A stretch of 64,000 bases of DNA. Source: Segatella buccae ATCC 33574. Lineage in GTDB: Bacteria > Bacteroidota > Bacteroidia > Bacteroidales > Bacteroidaceae. The notes under the pieces are model-generated. The model was not told the DNA's origin. It saw nothing but the letters and a program-made list of their open reading frames with translations, and searched no databases. The position numbers and the translations under genes were made by a program. The stretch is taken from positions 2,997,882 to 3,061,881 of the forward strand of contig NZ_GL586311.1 in the NCBI RefSeq assembly GCF_000184945.1. Direction: 5' to 3'. This document shows, piece by piece, positions 8,574-17,063 of the stretch (the first letter of the stretch is position 1; every line of letters begins with the position of its first letter).

Positions 8574-8945
8574 ATGTCAAACCATTTGCCCGTTTTCGGC
8601 CTCTCTGCCTGCGATATTCACCACCGGCAGTCCGCCCGGGCGCAAACGGGTGATTTTGGTGATGGTTTTAAAACGCTGACAATCAGCGGTTTGATTTTTA
8701 TTGACACGTTTTCGGGCCCGAAAACCGGTCTGAAAAAGGTCCAAACGGGCTTGCAAAAGGGCCACAGTCGTGCTGCGACTGTGGCCCTTTCGGTTTCCAA
8801 CTGTGGCCCTTTTGCAAGCGCAGAGAGCCCGAAGGAGAAAACCGAGGGGCTTCCCCCGTGCTTCAAGACCGTTTTTCCATTCTATTTGCCGACTTTTTGC
8901 AGACATGATTTTGTAAAGGTTGTTCGCCATCTTCCGGTGTCTTGC
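8574..8945. repeat. Family-1 intergenic repeat, copy 2 (perfect central stem)
   Basis: This is the reverse-orientation copy of the 370-bp repeat, lying in the 714-bp gap between the helicase gene and serC. It starts with TGTCAAACCATTTGCCCGTTT and ends near CGCCATCTTCCGG. The core is a perfect 15-bp stem (8756-8770 with 8776-8790) with a 5-nt loop. The stem sequence differs from copies 3 and 4 at three positions, and each change is matched on the opposite arm. The remainder of the gap, 8473-8573 and 8946-9101, shows no gene. Confidence 0.88.
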
Positions 8946-9101
8946 AGCGGAGTGTTTCACTGAAATTTGCCCGCGGGTGCCCCCGATTTTCCCCCATGCA
9001 ATATCGACAGCCCCGTCAAGTGCCCGCAAGAGAGCTTTGCGACTGTGTGCGTTTACAATATGATATAAAACGGTGGCGTTGGCTAAATTGTTGCTAAAAC
9101 G

Positions 9102-9133
9102 TTTGGTGGTATAAAAATAAAAGTGTAAATTCG
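9102..9133 (+). promoter_or_regulatory. Promoter of serC
   Basis: TTTG at 9102-9105 is followed 20 bp later by TAAATTCG at 9126-9133, one mismatch from TAnnTTTG. Transcription would begin around 9140, leaving a leader of about 47 nt before the serC ATG. Confidence 0.65.
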
Positions 9134-9186
9134 CATCGTATTCATGCAATACGATTATAACCAATAAAACTTAAATAATCATTCAG

Positions 9187-10254
9187 ATGAAGAAGTACAA
9201 TTTTAATGCAGGTCCGTCGATGCTTCCACGCGAAGTGATTGAGAACACAGCAAAGCAGATTTTGGATTTCAACGGCTCCGGTCTTTCCCTCATGGAGATC
9301 AGCCATCGTGCAAAAGACTTCCAGCCGGTTGTTGACGAGGCCGTTACGCTCATCAAGGAATTGCTCGACATCCCGGAGGGCTATTCGGTGATCTTCCTCG
9401 GTGGCGGCGCTTCCCTTCAGTTCATGCAGATTCCTGCAAACTTCTTGATCAAGAAGGCCGCCTATCTCAACACGGGCACCTGGGCCAAGAAAGCACTCAA
9501 GGAGGCCAAGCTTTTCGGCGAGACCGTGGAGGTGGCTTCGTCGGCCGATGCCAACTACTCCTTCATCCCGAAAGACTATCAGATTCCGGCCGATGCCGAT
9601 TATTTCCACTTCACCACCAACAACACCATCTACGGCACGGAGATTCGCAAAGACCCTGACAGTCCCGTGCCCCTGATTGCCGACATGAGTTCGGACATCA
9701 TGAGCCGCCCCGTGGATGTGTCGAAATACACGGCCATCTATGCCGGCGCGCAGAAGAACATGGCCATGGCCGGCGTGACCGTCATCATCGTGAAAGACAG
9801 TGAGTTGGGCAAGGCTCCGCGCCCGCTGCCCACCATGATCGACTACCGCACGCATGTGGAGAAGGGCAGCATGTTCAACACGCCTCCCGTGGTGCCCATC
9901 TACTCGCTGCTGGAAACGATGCGCTGGGTGAAGGCGCAGGGCGGTGTGGCCGAGATGGATCGCCGCGCCCGCGAACGGGCCGAGATCGTCTATGGCGAGA
10001 TAGACCGCAACAAGCTCTTCAAGGGCACGGCAGCCGTGGAAGACCGCTCGCTGATGAACCTCTGCTTCGTGATGAACGAGGAGTATGCCGAGCTCGAAAA
10101 GCCGTTCCTCGACTTTGCCACCGGGCGTGGCATGGTGGGCATCAAGGGCCACCGCTCCGTGGGGGGCTTCCGTGCCAGCTGCTACAATGCCCAGACGCTC
10201 GAAGGCGTGAACGCCCTCGTGCAGGCCATGAAAGACTTCGAGGCCGAACACTAA
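9187..10254 (+). CDS. serC: Phosphoserine aminotransferase
   Basis: SerC catalyses the glutamate-dependent conversion of 3-phosphohydroxypyruvate to phosphoserine, the second step of serine synthesis, using PLP. The 355-residue length is typical. The N-terminus [15 protein letters not shown] is diagnostic, the PLP lysine is in [12 protein letters not shown] (about residue 190), and the C-terminus contains [18 protein letters not shown]. It lies upstream of serA on the same strand with 69 nt between. That spacer has a short hairpin that may tune readthrough. Confidence 0.97.
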   Translation: MKKYNFNAGPSMLPREVIENTAKQILDFNGSGLSLMEISHRAKDFQPVVDEAVTLIKELLDIPEGYSVIFLGGGASLQFMQIPANFLIKKAAYLNTGTWAKKALKEAKLFGETVEVASSADANYSFIPKDYQIPADADYFHFTTNNTIYGTEIRKDPDSPVPLIADMSSDIMSRPVDVSKYTAIYAGAQKNMAMAGVTVIIVKDSELGKAPRPLPTMIDYRTHVEKGSMFNTPPVVPIYSLLETMRWVKAQGGVAEMDRRARERAEIVYGEIDRNKLFKGTAAVEDRSLMNLCFVMNEEYAELEKPFLDFATGRGMVGIKGHRSVGGFRASCYNAQTLEGVNALVQAMKDFEAEH

Positions 10255-10273
10255 TCGTACATGCAGATACTAT

Positions 10274-10300
10274 AGGGCGAATTTCGGTTCGCCCTTTATT
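10274..10300 (+). terminator. Weak hairpin between serC and serA
   Basis: An 8-bp stem (10274-10281 with 10288-10295, AGGGCGAA and complement) with a 6-nt loop is followed by a short T-rich stretch, TTATT. It is too weak to be a certain terminator. It may attenuate transcription from serC into serA. Confidence 0.45.
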
Positions 10301-10323
10301 CGTTACATAAAATCCGACTGACA

Positions 10324-11241
10324 ATGAAAGTTTTAGTAGCAACAGAAAAACCGTTTGCGGCTGCCGCCGTCGAGGGTATCAGAAAAGAAGTGGAAAACGC
10401 CGGTCACGAATTGCTCCTGCTGGAGAAATACACCGAGAAGGCCCAACTGCTTGAAGCGGTGAAAGATGTGGAGGCACTCATCATCCGGTCCGACAAGGTG
10501 GATGCCGAGGTGCTCGACGCGGCCAAGAAACTCCAAATCGTGGTGCGCGCCGGGGCCGGTTACGACAATATCGACCTTGAAGCGGCGACGGCCCACCACG
10601 TGGTGGCCGAGAATACGCCGGGCCAAAACTCCAACGCTGTGGCCGAACTGGTGTTCGGACTGCTGGTCTATGCCGTGCGCAATTTCTACAACGGGAAGGC
10701 CGGTACGGAGCTCATGGGCAAGAAGCTCGGCATCCTCGCTTTCGGCAATGTGGGCCGCAACGTGGCACGGGTGGGCAAGGGCTTCGGCATGGAGGTCTAT
10801 GCCTACGATGCCTTTTGCCCTGCCGGCGTGATAGAGCAGGCCGGGGTGCATGCCGTGAAGAGCGGCGACGAACTTTTCCGCACCTGCGACGTGGTGTCGC
10901 TCCACATCCCTGCCACTCCCGAGACGCGTGGCAGCATCGGTTACGACACCGTGGGGCAGCTCAAGAAGGGCGGCATACTCATCAACACGGCCCGCAAGGA
11001 GGTGATCGACGAACCGGGACTCATCAAGCTCATGGGCGAGCGCACCGACCTGAAGTTCATCACCGACATCAAGCCCGATGCCGATGCCGAGTTTGCCAAG
11101 TTTGAGGGACGCTACTTCAGCACGCCCAAGAAGATGGGGGCACAGACGGCAGAGGCCAACACCAATGCCGGCATAGCCGCCGCCCGGCAGATCAATGCCT
11201 TCTTCAAGGACGGCTGCACGAAATTCCAAGTCAACAAGTAA
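10324..11241 (+). CDS. serA: D-3-phosphoglycerate dehydrogenase, short form with Lys in place of catalytic His
   Basis: SerA makes the first committed step of serine synthesis, oxidising 3-phosphoglycerate with NAD. The 305-residue protein has the 2-hydroxyacid dehydrogenase fold: VVRAGAGYDNIDL near 73, the Rossmann motif ILAFGNVGRNV near 137, an NAD-selecting Asp in VYAYD (about 162), and NTARKEVIDE near 221. It lacks any C-terminal ACT or regulatory domain. Where most relatives have a His in TPHxGxxT, this one reads TPKKMGAQT, so Lys (about 269) replaces the catalytic His. That matches the lysine-type PGDHs described from Entamoeba and Bacteroides. It sits between serC and the DUF1015 gene. 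Confidence 0.93.
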   Translation: MKVLVATEKPFAAAAVEGIRKEVENAGHELLLLEKYTEKAQLLEAVKDVEALIIRSDKVDAEVLDAAKKLQIVVRAGAGYDNIDLEAATAHHVVAENTPGQNSNAVAELVFGLLVYAVRNFYNGKAGTELMGKKLGILAFGNVGRNVARVGKGFGMEVYAYDAFCPAGVIEQAGVHAVKSGDELFRTCDVVSLHIPATPETRGSIGYDTVGQLKKGGILINTARKEVIDEPGLIKLMGERTDLKFITDIKPDADAEFAKFEGRYFSTPKKMGAQTAEANTNAGIAAARQINAFFKDGCTKFQVNK

Positions 11242-11262
11242 CCACCGCTACAACCTCAAGCT

Positions 11263-12507
11263 ATGGCTACCATCAAACCATTCAGGGGGATTCGTCCCCC
11301 CAAGCATCTCGTGGAGGCGGTGGAGAGCCGCCCCTACGATGTGCTCGACTCGGCTGAGGCTCGCCTCGAAGCCGGCGACAACGAAAAGAGTCTCTACCAC
11401 ATCATCAAGCCCGAAATCAATTTCCCGGAGGGCACGTCGGAGTATGATCCGCGCGTCTATGAGAGTGCGGCCGACAACTTCAGGAAGTTTCAGGAGCGTG
11501 GATGGCTTGTGCAAGACGACAAGGAGCAGTATTACATCTATGCCCAGACCATGGAGGGCAAGACGCAATACGGGCTCGTGGTGGGCGCACGGGTGGACGA
11601 CTATCTCTCGGGCGTCATCAAGAAGCACGAACTCACGCGCCGCGACAAGGAGGAAGACCGCATGAAGCATGTGCGTGTCAACAATGCCAACATCGAACCG
11701 GTGTTCTTTGCCTATCCCGACAATGAGGTGCTCAACAGTCTCATTATGCGCTATGCGGCCACTGCGCCCGAGTATGATTTCATCGCTCCCGTCGACGGGT
11801 TCCGCCACCGTTTCTGGGTGATTGCCGACGATGCCGACATCGCCACCGTCACAGAGGAGTTTGCCAAGATGCCCGCGCTCTACATTGCCGACGGCCACCA
11901 TCGTTCGGCGGCGGCAGCACTGGTGGGGGCGGAGAAGGCACGGCAGAATCCCGACCATAGGGGCGACGAGGAGTATAACTACTTCATGGCGGTGTGCTTT
12001 CAGGCTTCACAGCTCACCATCCTCGATTACAACCGGGTGGTGAAAGACCTCAACGGCATGTCGTCGGAGGAGTTTCTGGCGGCATTGGCGAAGAATTTTG
12101 TCGTGGAGGACAAGGGCACCGAGTGCTACAAACCGCAACGGCTGCATGAGTTCTCGCTCTATCTCGACGGCCGTTGGTACAGTCTCAAGGCCAAGGAGGG
12201 CACTTTCAACGATGCCGACCCCATCGGGGTGCTCGATGTAGACATCTCCAGCCGGCTCATCCTTGACGACTTGCTGGGCATCAAAGACTTGCGTTCCGAC
12301 AAGCGCATCGACTTCGTGGGCGGCCTGCGCGGCTTGGGTGAGCTCAAGCGCCGTGTCGACTCGGGCGAGATGCGCATGGCGTTGGCACTCTATCCCGTGT
12401 CGATGCAGCAGATTATGGACATCGCCGATTCCGGTAAAATCATGCCGCCCAAGGCCACGTGGTTTGAACCGAAGCTGCGCTCCGGGCTGGTGATACATAA
12501 GTTGTAG
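11263..12507 (+). CDS. DUF1015 family protein
   Basis: This 414-residue cytoplasmic protein belongs to DUF1015, whose biochemical role is not established. Family features are the start IKPFRGIRPPKHL, the segment RPYDVLDSAEARLEA, the conserved ADGHHRSAAAALVGAEKAR (about residue 210), and EYNYFMAVCFQASQL. There is no signal peptide or membrane span. It starts 21 nt after serA and lies in the same direction as serC-serA. The ADGHHR motif has the look of a catalytic or metal site. A link to serine or phosphoserine metabolism is inferred from the neighbourhood only. Confidence 0.88.
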   Translation: MATIKPFRGIRPPKHLVEAVESRPYDVLDSAEARLEAGDNEKSLYHIIKPEINFPEGTSEYDPRVYESAADNFRKFQERGWLVQDDKEQYYIYAQTMEGKTQYGLVVGARVDDYLSGVIKKHELTRRDKEEDRMKHVRVNNANIEPVFFAYPDNEVLNSLIMRYAATAPEYDFIAPVDGFRHRFWVIADDADIATVTEEFAKMPALYIADGHHRSAAAALVGAEKARQNPDHRGDEEYNYFMAVCFQASQLTILDYNRVVKDLNGMSSEEFLAALAKNFVVEDKGTECYKPQRLHEFSLYLDGRWYSLKAKEGTFNDADPIGVLDVDISSRLILDDLLGIKDLRSDKRIDFVGGLRGLGELKRRVDSGEMRMALALYPVSMQQIMDIADSGKIMPPKATWFEPKLRSGLVIHKL

Positions 12508-12554
12508 AAAGACCCACACCCCACGGACTCCCCACAGACCACGGACCCCCCACA

Positions 12555-12617
12555 CCCCCCTAAAGGGGGGCTTCATTCCTGCGAACAGGTGGATGGCAAA
12601 GCCCCCCTTTAGGGGGG
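12555..12617. repeat. GC-rich paired palindromes between DUF1015 and yigZ genes
   Basis: Two nearly identical self-complementary blocks (CCCCCCTAAAGGGGGGCTT and its complement) face each other across about 28 nt. They can each fold alone or pair together into one long hairpin. Without a T-run this is not a clear terminator. The CCCCCTAAAGGGGG core appears again at about 59793-59806 inside another repeat, so it is a dispersed element. Confidence 0.65.
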
Positions 12618-12639
12618 TATTGGGGGTCTCCTATCATCT

Positions 12640-13269
12640 ATGCTCGACGAATATACAACTATCAAAGAAAATATCGTCGGCGAGGGATTCTACTCCGAGA
12701 AGCGGAGTAAGTTCCTCGCTTTCGCGCATCATGTCTACGATGCCGACGAGGTGAAGGCCATTGTCGCCGACTACCGCCGCCGCTACTACGATGCCCGCCA
12801 TGTGTGTTATGCCTACATGTTGGGGCCCGGGCGCACCGACTTCCGTGCCGTTGACGACGGGGAGCCTTCGTCCACGGCGGGGAAGCCCATCTTGGGGCAG
12901 ATCAACTCGCGCGGACTCACAGATGTGCTCGTGGTCGTGGTGCGCTACTATGGCGGTGTGAACCTCGGCACCGGCGGGCTCATTGTAGCCTATCGCACGG
13001 CAGCCGCAGCCGCTCTCGATGCTGCGGAGGTGGAGACACGGCAAGTGGAGGAAATCATCGACTTCTGTTTCCCCTATCTCATGATGAATGATGTGATGCG
13101 CGTGGTGAAAGACCTCTCTCCCCGCATTGTCAGTCAGCAGTTCGACAACGACTGCACCATCCGTCTTGCCATCCGCCGCAGCATGGCGGAGGAGTTGAGG
13201 AGTAGACTGGGTGTGGGCGGGAAGGCCTCCCCCGGCCCCTCCGAAGGAGGGGAGGGCCTCGCGGGATAA
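12640..13269 (+). CDS. yigZ: YigZ/IMPACT family protein
   Basis: This 209-residue protein belongs to the UPF0029/IMPACT family. The N-terminal domain shows EKRSKFLAFAHHV and GEPSSTAGKPILGQI (about 78-92), followed by VVVRYYGGVNLGTGGL, all diagnostic; the C-terminal UPF0029 ferredoxin-like domain follows. The eukaryotic relative regulates translation stress signalling, while the bacterial role is uncertain. The last 17 or so residues (GGKASPGPSEGGEGLAG) and the stop codon are not family sequence. They are translated from the dispersed GC-rich hairpin element at 13227-13268, so the native end of the protein has been replaced or extended. Confidence 0.9.
   Translation: MLDEYTTIKENIVGEGFYSEKRSKFLAFAHHVYDADEVKAIVADYRRRYYDARHVCYAYMLGPGRTDFRAVDDGEPSSTAGKPILGQINSRGLTDVLVVVVRYYGGVNLGTGGLIVAYRTAAAAALDAAEVETRQVEEIIDFCFPYLMMNDVMRVVKDLSPRIVSQQFDNDCTIRLAIRRSMAEELRSRLGVGGKASPGPSEGGEGLAG
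13227..13268. repeat. GC-rich hairpin element (copy at the yigZ 3' end)
   Basis: The sequence CCTCCCCCGGCCCCTCCGAA and its continuation to GGCCTCGCGGGA recur at 45707-45746, at 57936-57976 and, inverted, at 58207-58255. The core CCCCTCCGAAGGAGGGG is a palindrome. This copy overlaps the end of the yigZ reading frame and provides its stop codon. Confidence 0.85.
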
Positions 13270-13396
13270 AAGCTGTTTAAAGCTTCCTAAGTTGGGGGGG
13301 GGAGGCATTTCTTTCCCCTGTATCTAAGTCGCCAAGTTAGGGAGTCTTGACAAGGAAACAAGGCCAGGCGTTTGGAAGCTAAGAGTTGGAAAAATA

Positions 13397-13428
13397 AAAG
13401 GCAAAAGCTGATTAAGGCTTTTGCCTTT
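13397..13428. terminator. Bidirectional terminator between yigZ and the M3 peptidase gene
   Basis: The perfect 12-bp stem AAAGGCAAAAGC (13397-13408) pairs with 13417-13428 around an 8-nt loop. It has A-rich and T-rich flanks on the two sides, so it can end transcripts from yigZ on the plus strand. Confidence 0.75.
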
Positions 13429-13452
13429 GTGAGAATAAAGGGGTAGAGGGGT

Positions 13453-13509
13453 AAAAAACAACTGCACGCCATCTGCATCGTCCTCTGTCAAGGCGACGCA
13501 GATGGCGTG
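13453..13509 (-). terminator. Terminator of the M3 peptidase gene
   Basis: A stem of CACGCCATCTGC and its complement (13465-13476 with 13498-13509) lies directly after the peptidase stop codon. In the minus direction it is followed by a run of six T (complement of 13453-13458). Confidence 0.75.
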
Positions 13510-13514
13510 TGTGT

Positions 13515-15659
13515 TTACAGACCTCTGGCTTTCAGCAGGGCTGTGGCGTCGGGAGCCGGCAGACCGGTGAAGTCGGAGAACATCTGCATGAGGTCGAGCG
13601 TGTTGCCCCGGCTCAGCACCTTGTCGCGGAACGACTGGCCTACAGCCGGCGTGAGTGCACCGTGGGCGGCAAAGTAGTCGGCAATGTTCACGGCCAGCAC
13701 CTCACTCCACAGATAGCTGTAATAGCCTGCTGCATAGCCTCCTCCCCACACGTGGTTGAAGTAGGATGTGGAGTAGCGGGGCGGAATCTGACTGTTGAGC
13801 AGTCCGATTTCCCGCAGTGCCGAGGTCTCGAAATCCTTGGCCCCGTCGGCCGAGGGCACCTGTTCCGCCGTGAGTGTGTGCCACGCGAGGTCGAGGCAGG
13901 TGGCAGCCAGATTCTCACCCAGGGCATAGGCCGGCTGGAAGTTGATGGAGCCCAGCATCTTCTCCTTGAGCGTTTCGGGCATGGGGAGGTTGGTCTCGAA
14001 GTGGCGGGCGTAGTGGTCGAACACCTCGGGGATGGAGGCAAACGACTCGTTGAATTGCGAGGGCATCTCCACAAAGTCGCGGGCCACAGCCGTTCCGCTC
14101 AGCGTGTTGTAGCGGCAGTCGGACAACATGCCGTGCAGGGCGTGCCCGAACTCGTGGAAGAGGGTTGTCACCTCGTCCCATGTGAGGAGCGTGGGACGGC
14201 CTTCGGGAGCCTTGGCATAGTTGCACACATTATATATAATAGGCAGCTGACGGCGCAGGCGGCTCTGCTTGGCAAAGGCACTCATCCACGCTCCGCCGCG
14301 CTTGGTGGGCCGGCGGAAGTAGTCGCAGTAGAAGAGGGCAAGCTGGTGGCCGTCTTTGTCCAGCACGTCAAACACCTTCATGTCGGCATGGTAGGTGGGC
14401 AAGTCGGTGCGCTGTTTGAACGACAGACCGTAGACGCGGTGGGCGGCGTAGAACACCCCGTTGACGAGCACGCTGTCGATGTTGAAATAGGGTTTCACGT
14501 CGTCGTCCGAGAAGCTGTACTGCTCCTTCTTCATCTTGGCCGAATAGTAGAAGCGGTCGTAGGGCTCGAGCTTGAAGTCAGGACCCATCGTGCGCCGGGC
14601 GTAGGCTTCGATGGCCTGTGTTTCGGCCTGGGCCTTGGGCGTGTAGGCGGCGATGAGCTGCTTGAGGAAGCGGTAGGTGTTGTCGGTGTTCTTGGCCATC
14701 GCGTTGTCGAGCGAGTAGGACGCATAGTCTTTGAAGCCCATGAGCCTGGCCTTCTCGGCCCGCAGGCGGGCCATCTCGGCGATGATGGGGAAGGTGTTGA
14801 AGTCGCCCGACCCGTCGGCCCGGTGGATGGACGCCCGGTAGACGCGCTCGCGCAGGGCCCGGTTGTCGAGCGAAGCGAGGATGGGTTGCTGGGTGGTGTT
14901 GGTGATCACGATGCAGTAGGGTGCTTTTCCCCCACGGCTCTCGGCATCTTTTTGGCACTGGGCGATGTCGGCCGCACCAAGTCCGGCCAGTTCGCCCTCG
15001 CTTTCCACCCACACGGCTGCGGCGTTGGTCGCCTTGGGCAGCATGTTGCCGAACTCCTGCTGCAAGGCCGCTATGCGCTTGTTGATTTGCTGCATACGTG
15101 CCATCTTGTCTTCCGGAAGCAGGGCCCCCGAGCGCACAAACTTCTTGTAGACCTCCTCCAGCAGTTTCCGGTCTTCCCCCTTGAGCGTGTTGCGCTCATG
15201 GTCGTAAACATATTTGATGCGTTGGAAGAAGCGTTGGTTGAACGATATTTCGTTCTCAAAGTCGGTAAGCAGGGGCACGGCCTCCTTCTCCGCCTGTTCT
15301 ATCTCCGGTGTCTTGTCGGCACTGACCAGCGCGAAGAAGATGCTTGACACGCGGTCGAGCAGCAGTCCGCTCTTCTCGTAGGCCAGAATGGTGTTGGCGA
15401 ACGTAGGCTTCGCCTTGTCGGCCACGATGCGCGCTATCTCCTCCCGCTGTTGGCGTATGCCTTCCTTGAGGGCCGGCAGATAGTCTTCTCCTTTGATTTT
15501 GCTGAAGTCAGGTGCACCGTAAGGCAACGTGCCCGGGCGCATCAGCGGATTGTTTTCCATCAGATTTCCTTTCTTGTTTTGAGCCGTTGCAGCTGTGCCC
15601 GGCATCATGGCAGCAGCCAGTGCGGCGGCGAGCAACGCCTTTCCGAGTTTGATGTTCAT
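13515..15659 (-). CDS. M3 family metallopeptidase (peptidyl-dipeptidase Dcp-like), exported
   Basis: This 714-residue zinc peptidase probably cleaves small peptides in the periplasm. It has a signal peptide (MNIKLGKALLAAALAAAMMPG onwards, about 27 residues) and the M3 catalytic motif FHEFGHALHG near 505. The downstream Glu region is in the MPSQFNESF segment, and the C-terminal YSYLWSEVLA segment is typical of the family. The length matches the Dcp/oligopeptidase A group rather than eukaryotic thimet enzymes. A TATCTTTG box lies upstream at 15695-15702. An IS1595 element sits just beyond its promoter. Confidence 0.92.
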   Translation of the reverse strand: MNIKLGKALLAAALAAAMMPGTAATAQNKKGNLMENNPLMRPGTLPYGAPDFSKIKGEDYLPALKEGIRQQREEIARIVADKAKPTFANTILAYEKSGLLLDRVSSIFFALVSADKTPEIEQAEKEAVPLLTDFENEISFNQRFFQRIKYVYDHERNTLKGEDRKLLEEVYKKFVRSGALLPEDKMARMQQINKRIAALQQEFGNMLPKATNAAAVWVESEGELAGLGAADIAQCQKDAESRGGKAPYCIVITNTTQQPILASLDNRALRERVYRASIHRADGSGDFNTFPIIAEMARLRAEKARLMGFKDYASYSLDNAMAKNTDNTYRFLKQLIAAYTPKAQAETQAIEAYARRTMGPDFKLEPYDRFYYSAKMKKEQYSFSDDDVKPYFNIDSVLVNGVFYAAHRVYGLSFKQRTDLPTYHADMKVFDVLDKDGHQLALFYCDYFRRPTKRGGAWMSAFAKQSRLRRQLPIIYNVCNYAKAPEGRPTLLTWDEVTTLFHEFGHALHGMLSDCRYNTLSGTAVARDFVEMPSQFNESFASIPEVFDHYARHFETNLPMPETLKEKMLGSINFQPAYALGENLAATCLDLAWHTLTAEQVPSADGAKDFETSALREIGLLNSQIPPRYSTSYFNHVWGGGYAAGYYSYLWSEVLAVNIADYFAAHGALTPAVGQSFRDKVLSRGNTLDLMQMFSDFTGLPAPDATALLKARGL

Positions 15660-15694
15660 AGTTTTTGTTTGTTGTTGATGATACTTTGTTTCTG

Positions 15695-15702
15695 CAAAGA
15701 TA
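15695..15702 (-). promoter_or_regulatory. -7 box for the M3 peptidase gene
   Basis: The complement of 15695-15702 reads TATCTTTG, matching TAnnTTTG, 36 nt before the ATG. No good TTTG is seen at the usual distance upstream, so promoter strength is unclear. Confidence 0.55.
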
Positions 15703-15843
15703 GTGCAAGTGAGGGCAATGAAAGCTTGTTTTCAAATTGCCGAACGCCGCCTATCTTATGCAAATATAAGCAAAATACCGCTCATATCCCCATTCTCGAG
15801 GTATCTTTATCGCTTGAGGTATCAAAAAGTTTGTAAAAGATTG

Positions 15844-17000
15844 TTTCTGTGTGGTGATGTTATACTTAAAAAGTCCTAATTAGTATATAATGCACTGTAA
15901 TATAAGTACTTTTGCAAGAAATCGAACGCCCATGTTGCTGAAAGATTTCTTTTCTCGTTTTACCAATGAGGACGATTGTATCTCATACTTCAAGGAAATA
16001 CGGCATTCTGTTGGTATCGTATGTCCGAAATGTGGCTGCACGAGCCATAAATGGGTTGAGAGACGCAGCGTATTCCAATGCATGGAGTGTGGAAATTGGA
16101 CCACCCTTACCCAAGGTACCGTAATGGAGAAAAGCCATCTGCCCTTATATCCATGGTTCTTTACTGCTCACATGATGACGTCTTTCAAACAGGTGCTTTC
16201 AGCCAAGGAAATCCAGCACCAGTTGGAAATGAAGTATTACCCACCCGCCTGGCTTATGATGATGAAGTACCGGGACATCATGGGGCAAAGAGATTCCTTG
16301 TATAAGATGGCGGACCAAATAGAGCTCGACATTTCGTATTTCCCGACCTCCTCCATTACGAACAAAGATGGAGAAAAGACAAGGAAGCGCAGAAAGACCG
16401 GTGTTTTGGTAATGGCTGAGAGCAGGCCTGTTGACGAAATAATGCTCAGATACCTTACAGACCTCACTGATACGGAGAAGGTTAACAAGGCATCTATACT
16501 GTTGGCTAAAAGCTCACAGACAAAAATCCAGAAAGCTGTCCGTTACATCAAGATGCGTGCGCTGCCTGACATCCGGTTCGAAACCATCAAGCCTTTCGTT
16601 ACGGCTGCCGTCAAAGACGATGCCAAAGTTCTTACAGACGGAGGACATAATCTGTTAAGGCTGGAAGAAGTGGTTGGCGAGCATGAGGCGCATTTAGAAA
16701 CAGAGACGGATGCCCATGACGTCGTAACAAAAATCCTGCCATGGGTACATATCGTTACCGGGGAATGCCGAAGTGGAATCGAGGCCATACATAAAGACAT
16801 AGACGAGAGATTCCTGCAACTCTACCTTAATGAATACTGCTGGAAGTTCAATCGTAGGTTCTTTCGGGACAGCAAAGAGAACAAGTATGACCTCTTTGAA
16901 GGGCTGATCCGAATAGCGGCACAATATACATCAAATATCAAATGGAGAAACTACGGAACAGAAATTAACGGTTATTAAGCATAACATCACCACACAGAAA
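15844..17000 (+). mobile_element. IS1595-family insertion sequence with perfect 20-bp inverted repeats
   Basis: The left end TTTCTGTGTGGTGATGTTAT (15844-15863) is the exact inverse of 16981-17000. The octamer AAAGATTG occurs at 15836-15843 and again at 16998-17005, overlapping the right end by 3 nt. This fits the 8-bp target duplication of this family, allowing for uncertainty in the exact boundary. The single transposase gene is intact. The element occupies the spacer between the promoter of the M3 peptidase gene and that of mcrBC without breaking either gene. The ends and duplication are near perfect, so insertion looks recent. Confidence 0.9.
15932..16978 (+). CDS. IS1595-family transposase
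   Basis: This transposase has the IS1595 layout. An N-terminal helical region (FFSRFTNEDDCISYFKEIRH) is followed by a zinc ribbon with CPKCG and CMECG (about residues 28-58), then the DDE-type catalytic domain with IELD (first acidic residue), VLTDGGHN (second) and the late segment NEYCWKFNRRFF. The start at 15932 is preferred because it matches the family N-terminus and follows TACTTTTG at 15907-15914. An in-frame ATG at 15890 would add 14 residues. No frameshift or stop is seen, so it is probably active. Confidence 0.88.
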   Translation: MLLKDFFSRFTNEDDCISYFKEIRHSVGIVCPKCGCTSHKWVERRSVFQCMECGNWTTLTQGTVMEKSHLPLYPWFFTAHMMTSFKQVLSAKEIQHQLEMKYYPPAWLMMMKYRDIMGQRDSLYKMADQIELDISYFPTSSITNKDGEKTRKRRKTGVLVMAESRPVDEIMLRYLTDLTDTEKVNKASILLAKSSQTKIQKAVRYIKMRALPDIRFETIKPFVTAAVKDDAKVLTDGGHNLLRLEEVVGEHEAHLETETDAHDVVTKILPWVHIVTGECRSGIEAIHKDIDERFLQLYLNEYCWKFNRRFFRDSKENKYDLFEGLIRIAAQYTSNIKWRNYGTEINGY

Positions 17001-17037
17001 AGATTGTGGACTTGATGATTTGTTTAGCATTTTTTAG

Positions 17038-17045
17038 TAACTTTG
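17038..17045 (+). promoter_or_regulatory. -7 box for the mcrBC pair
   Basis: TAACTTTG lies 18 nt before the mcrB ATG and 33 nt beyond the IS end. A TTTG at 17019-17022 is only 15 bp upstream, less than the usual 20. The promoter therefore survives outside the IS, though its full -33 region may have been altered. Confidence 0.55.
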
Positions 17046-17063
17046 TCGGACTAAACAACGGAG

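Noticed and set aside
13509..15347. Open frame of about 612 codons opposite the M3 peptidase
   Set aside because: The opposite strand has the HEFGH zinc motif, a signal peptide, promoter and terminator. The antisense frame has none.
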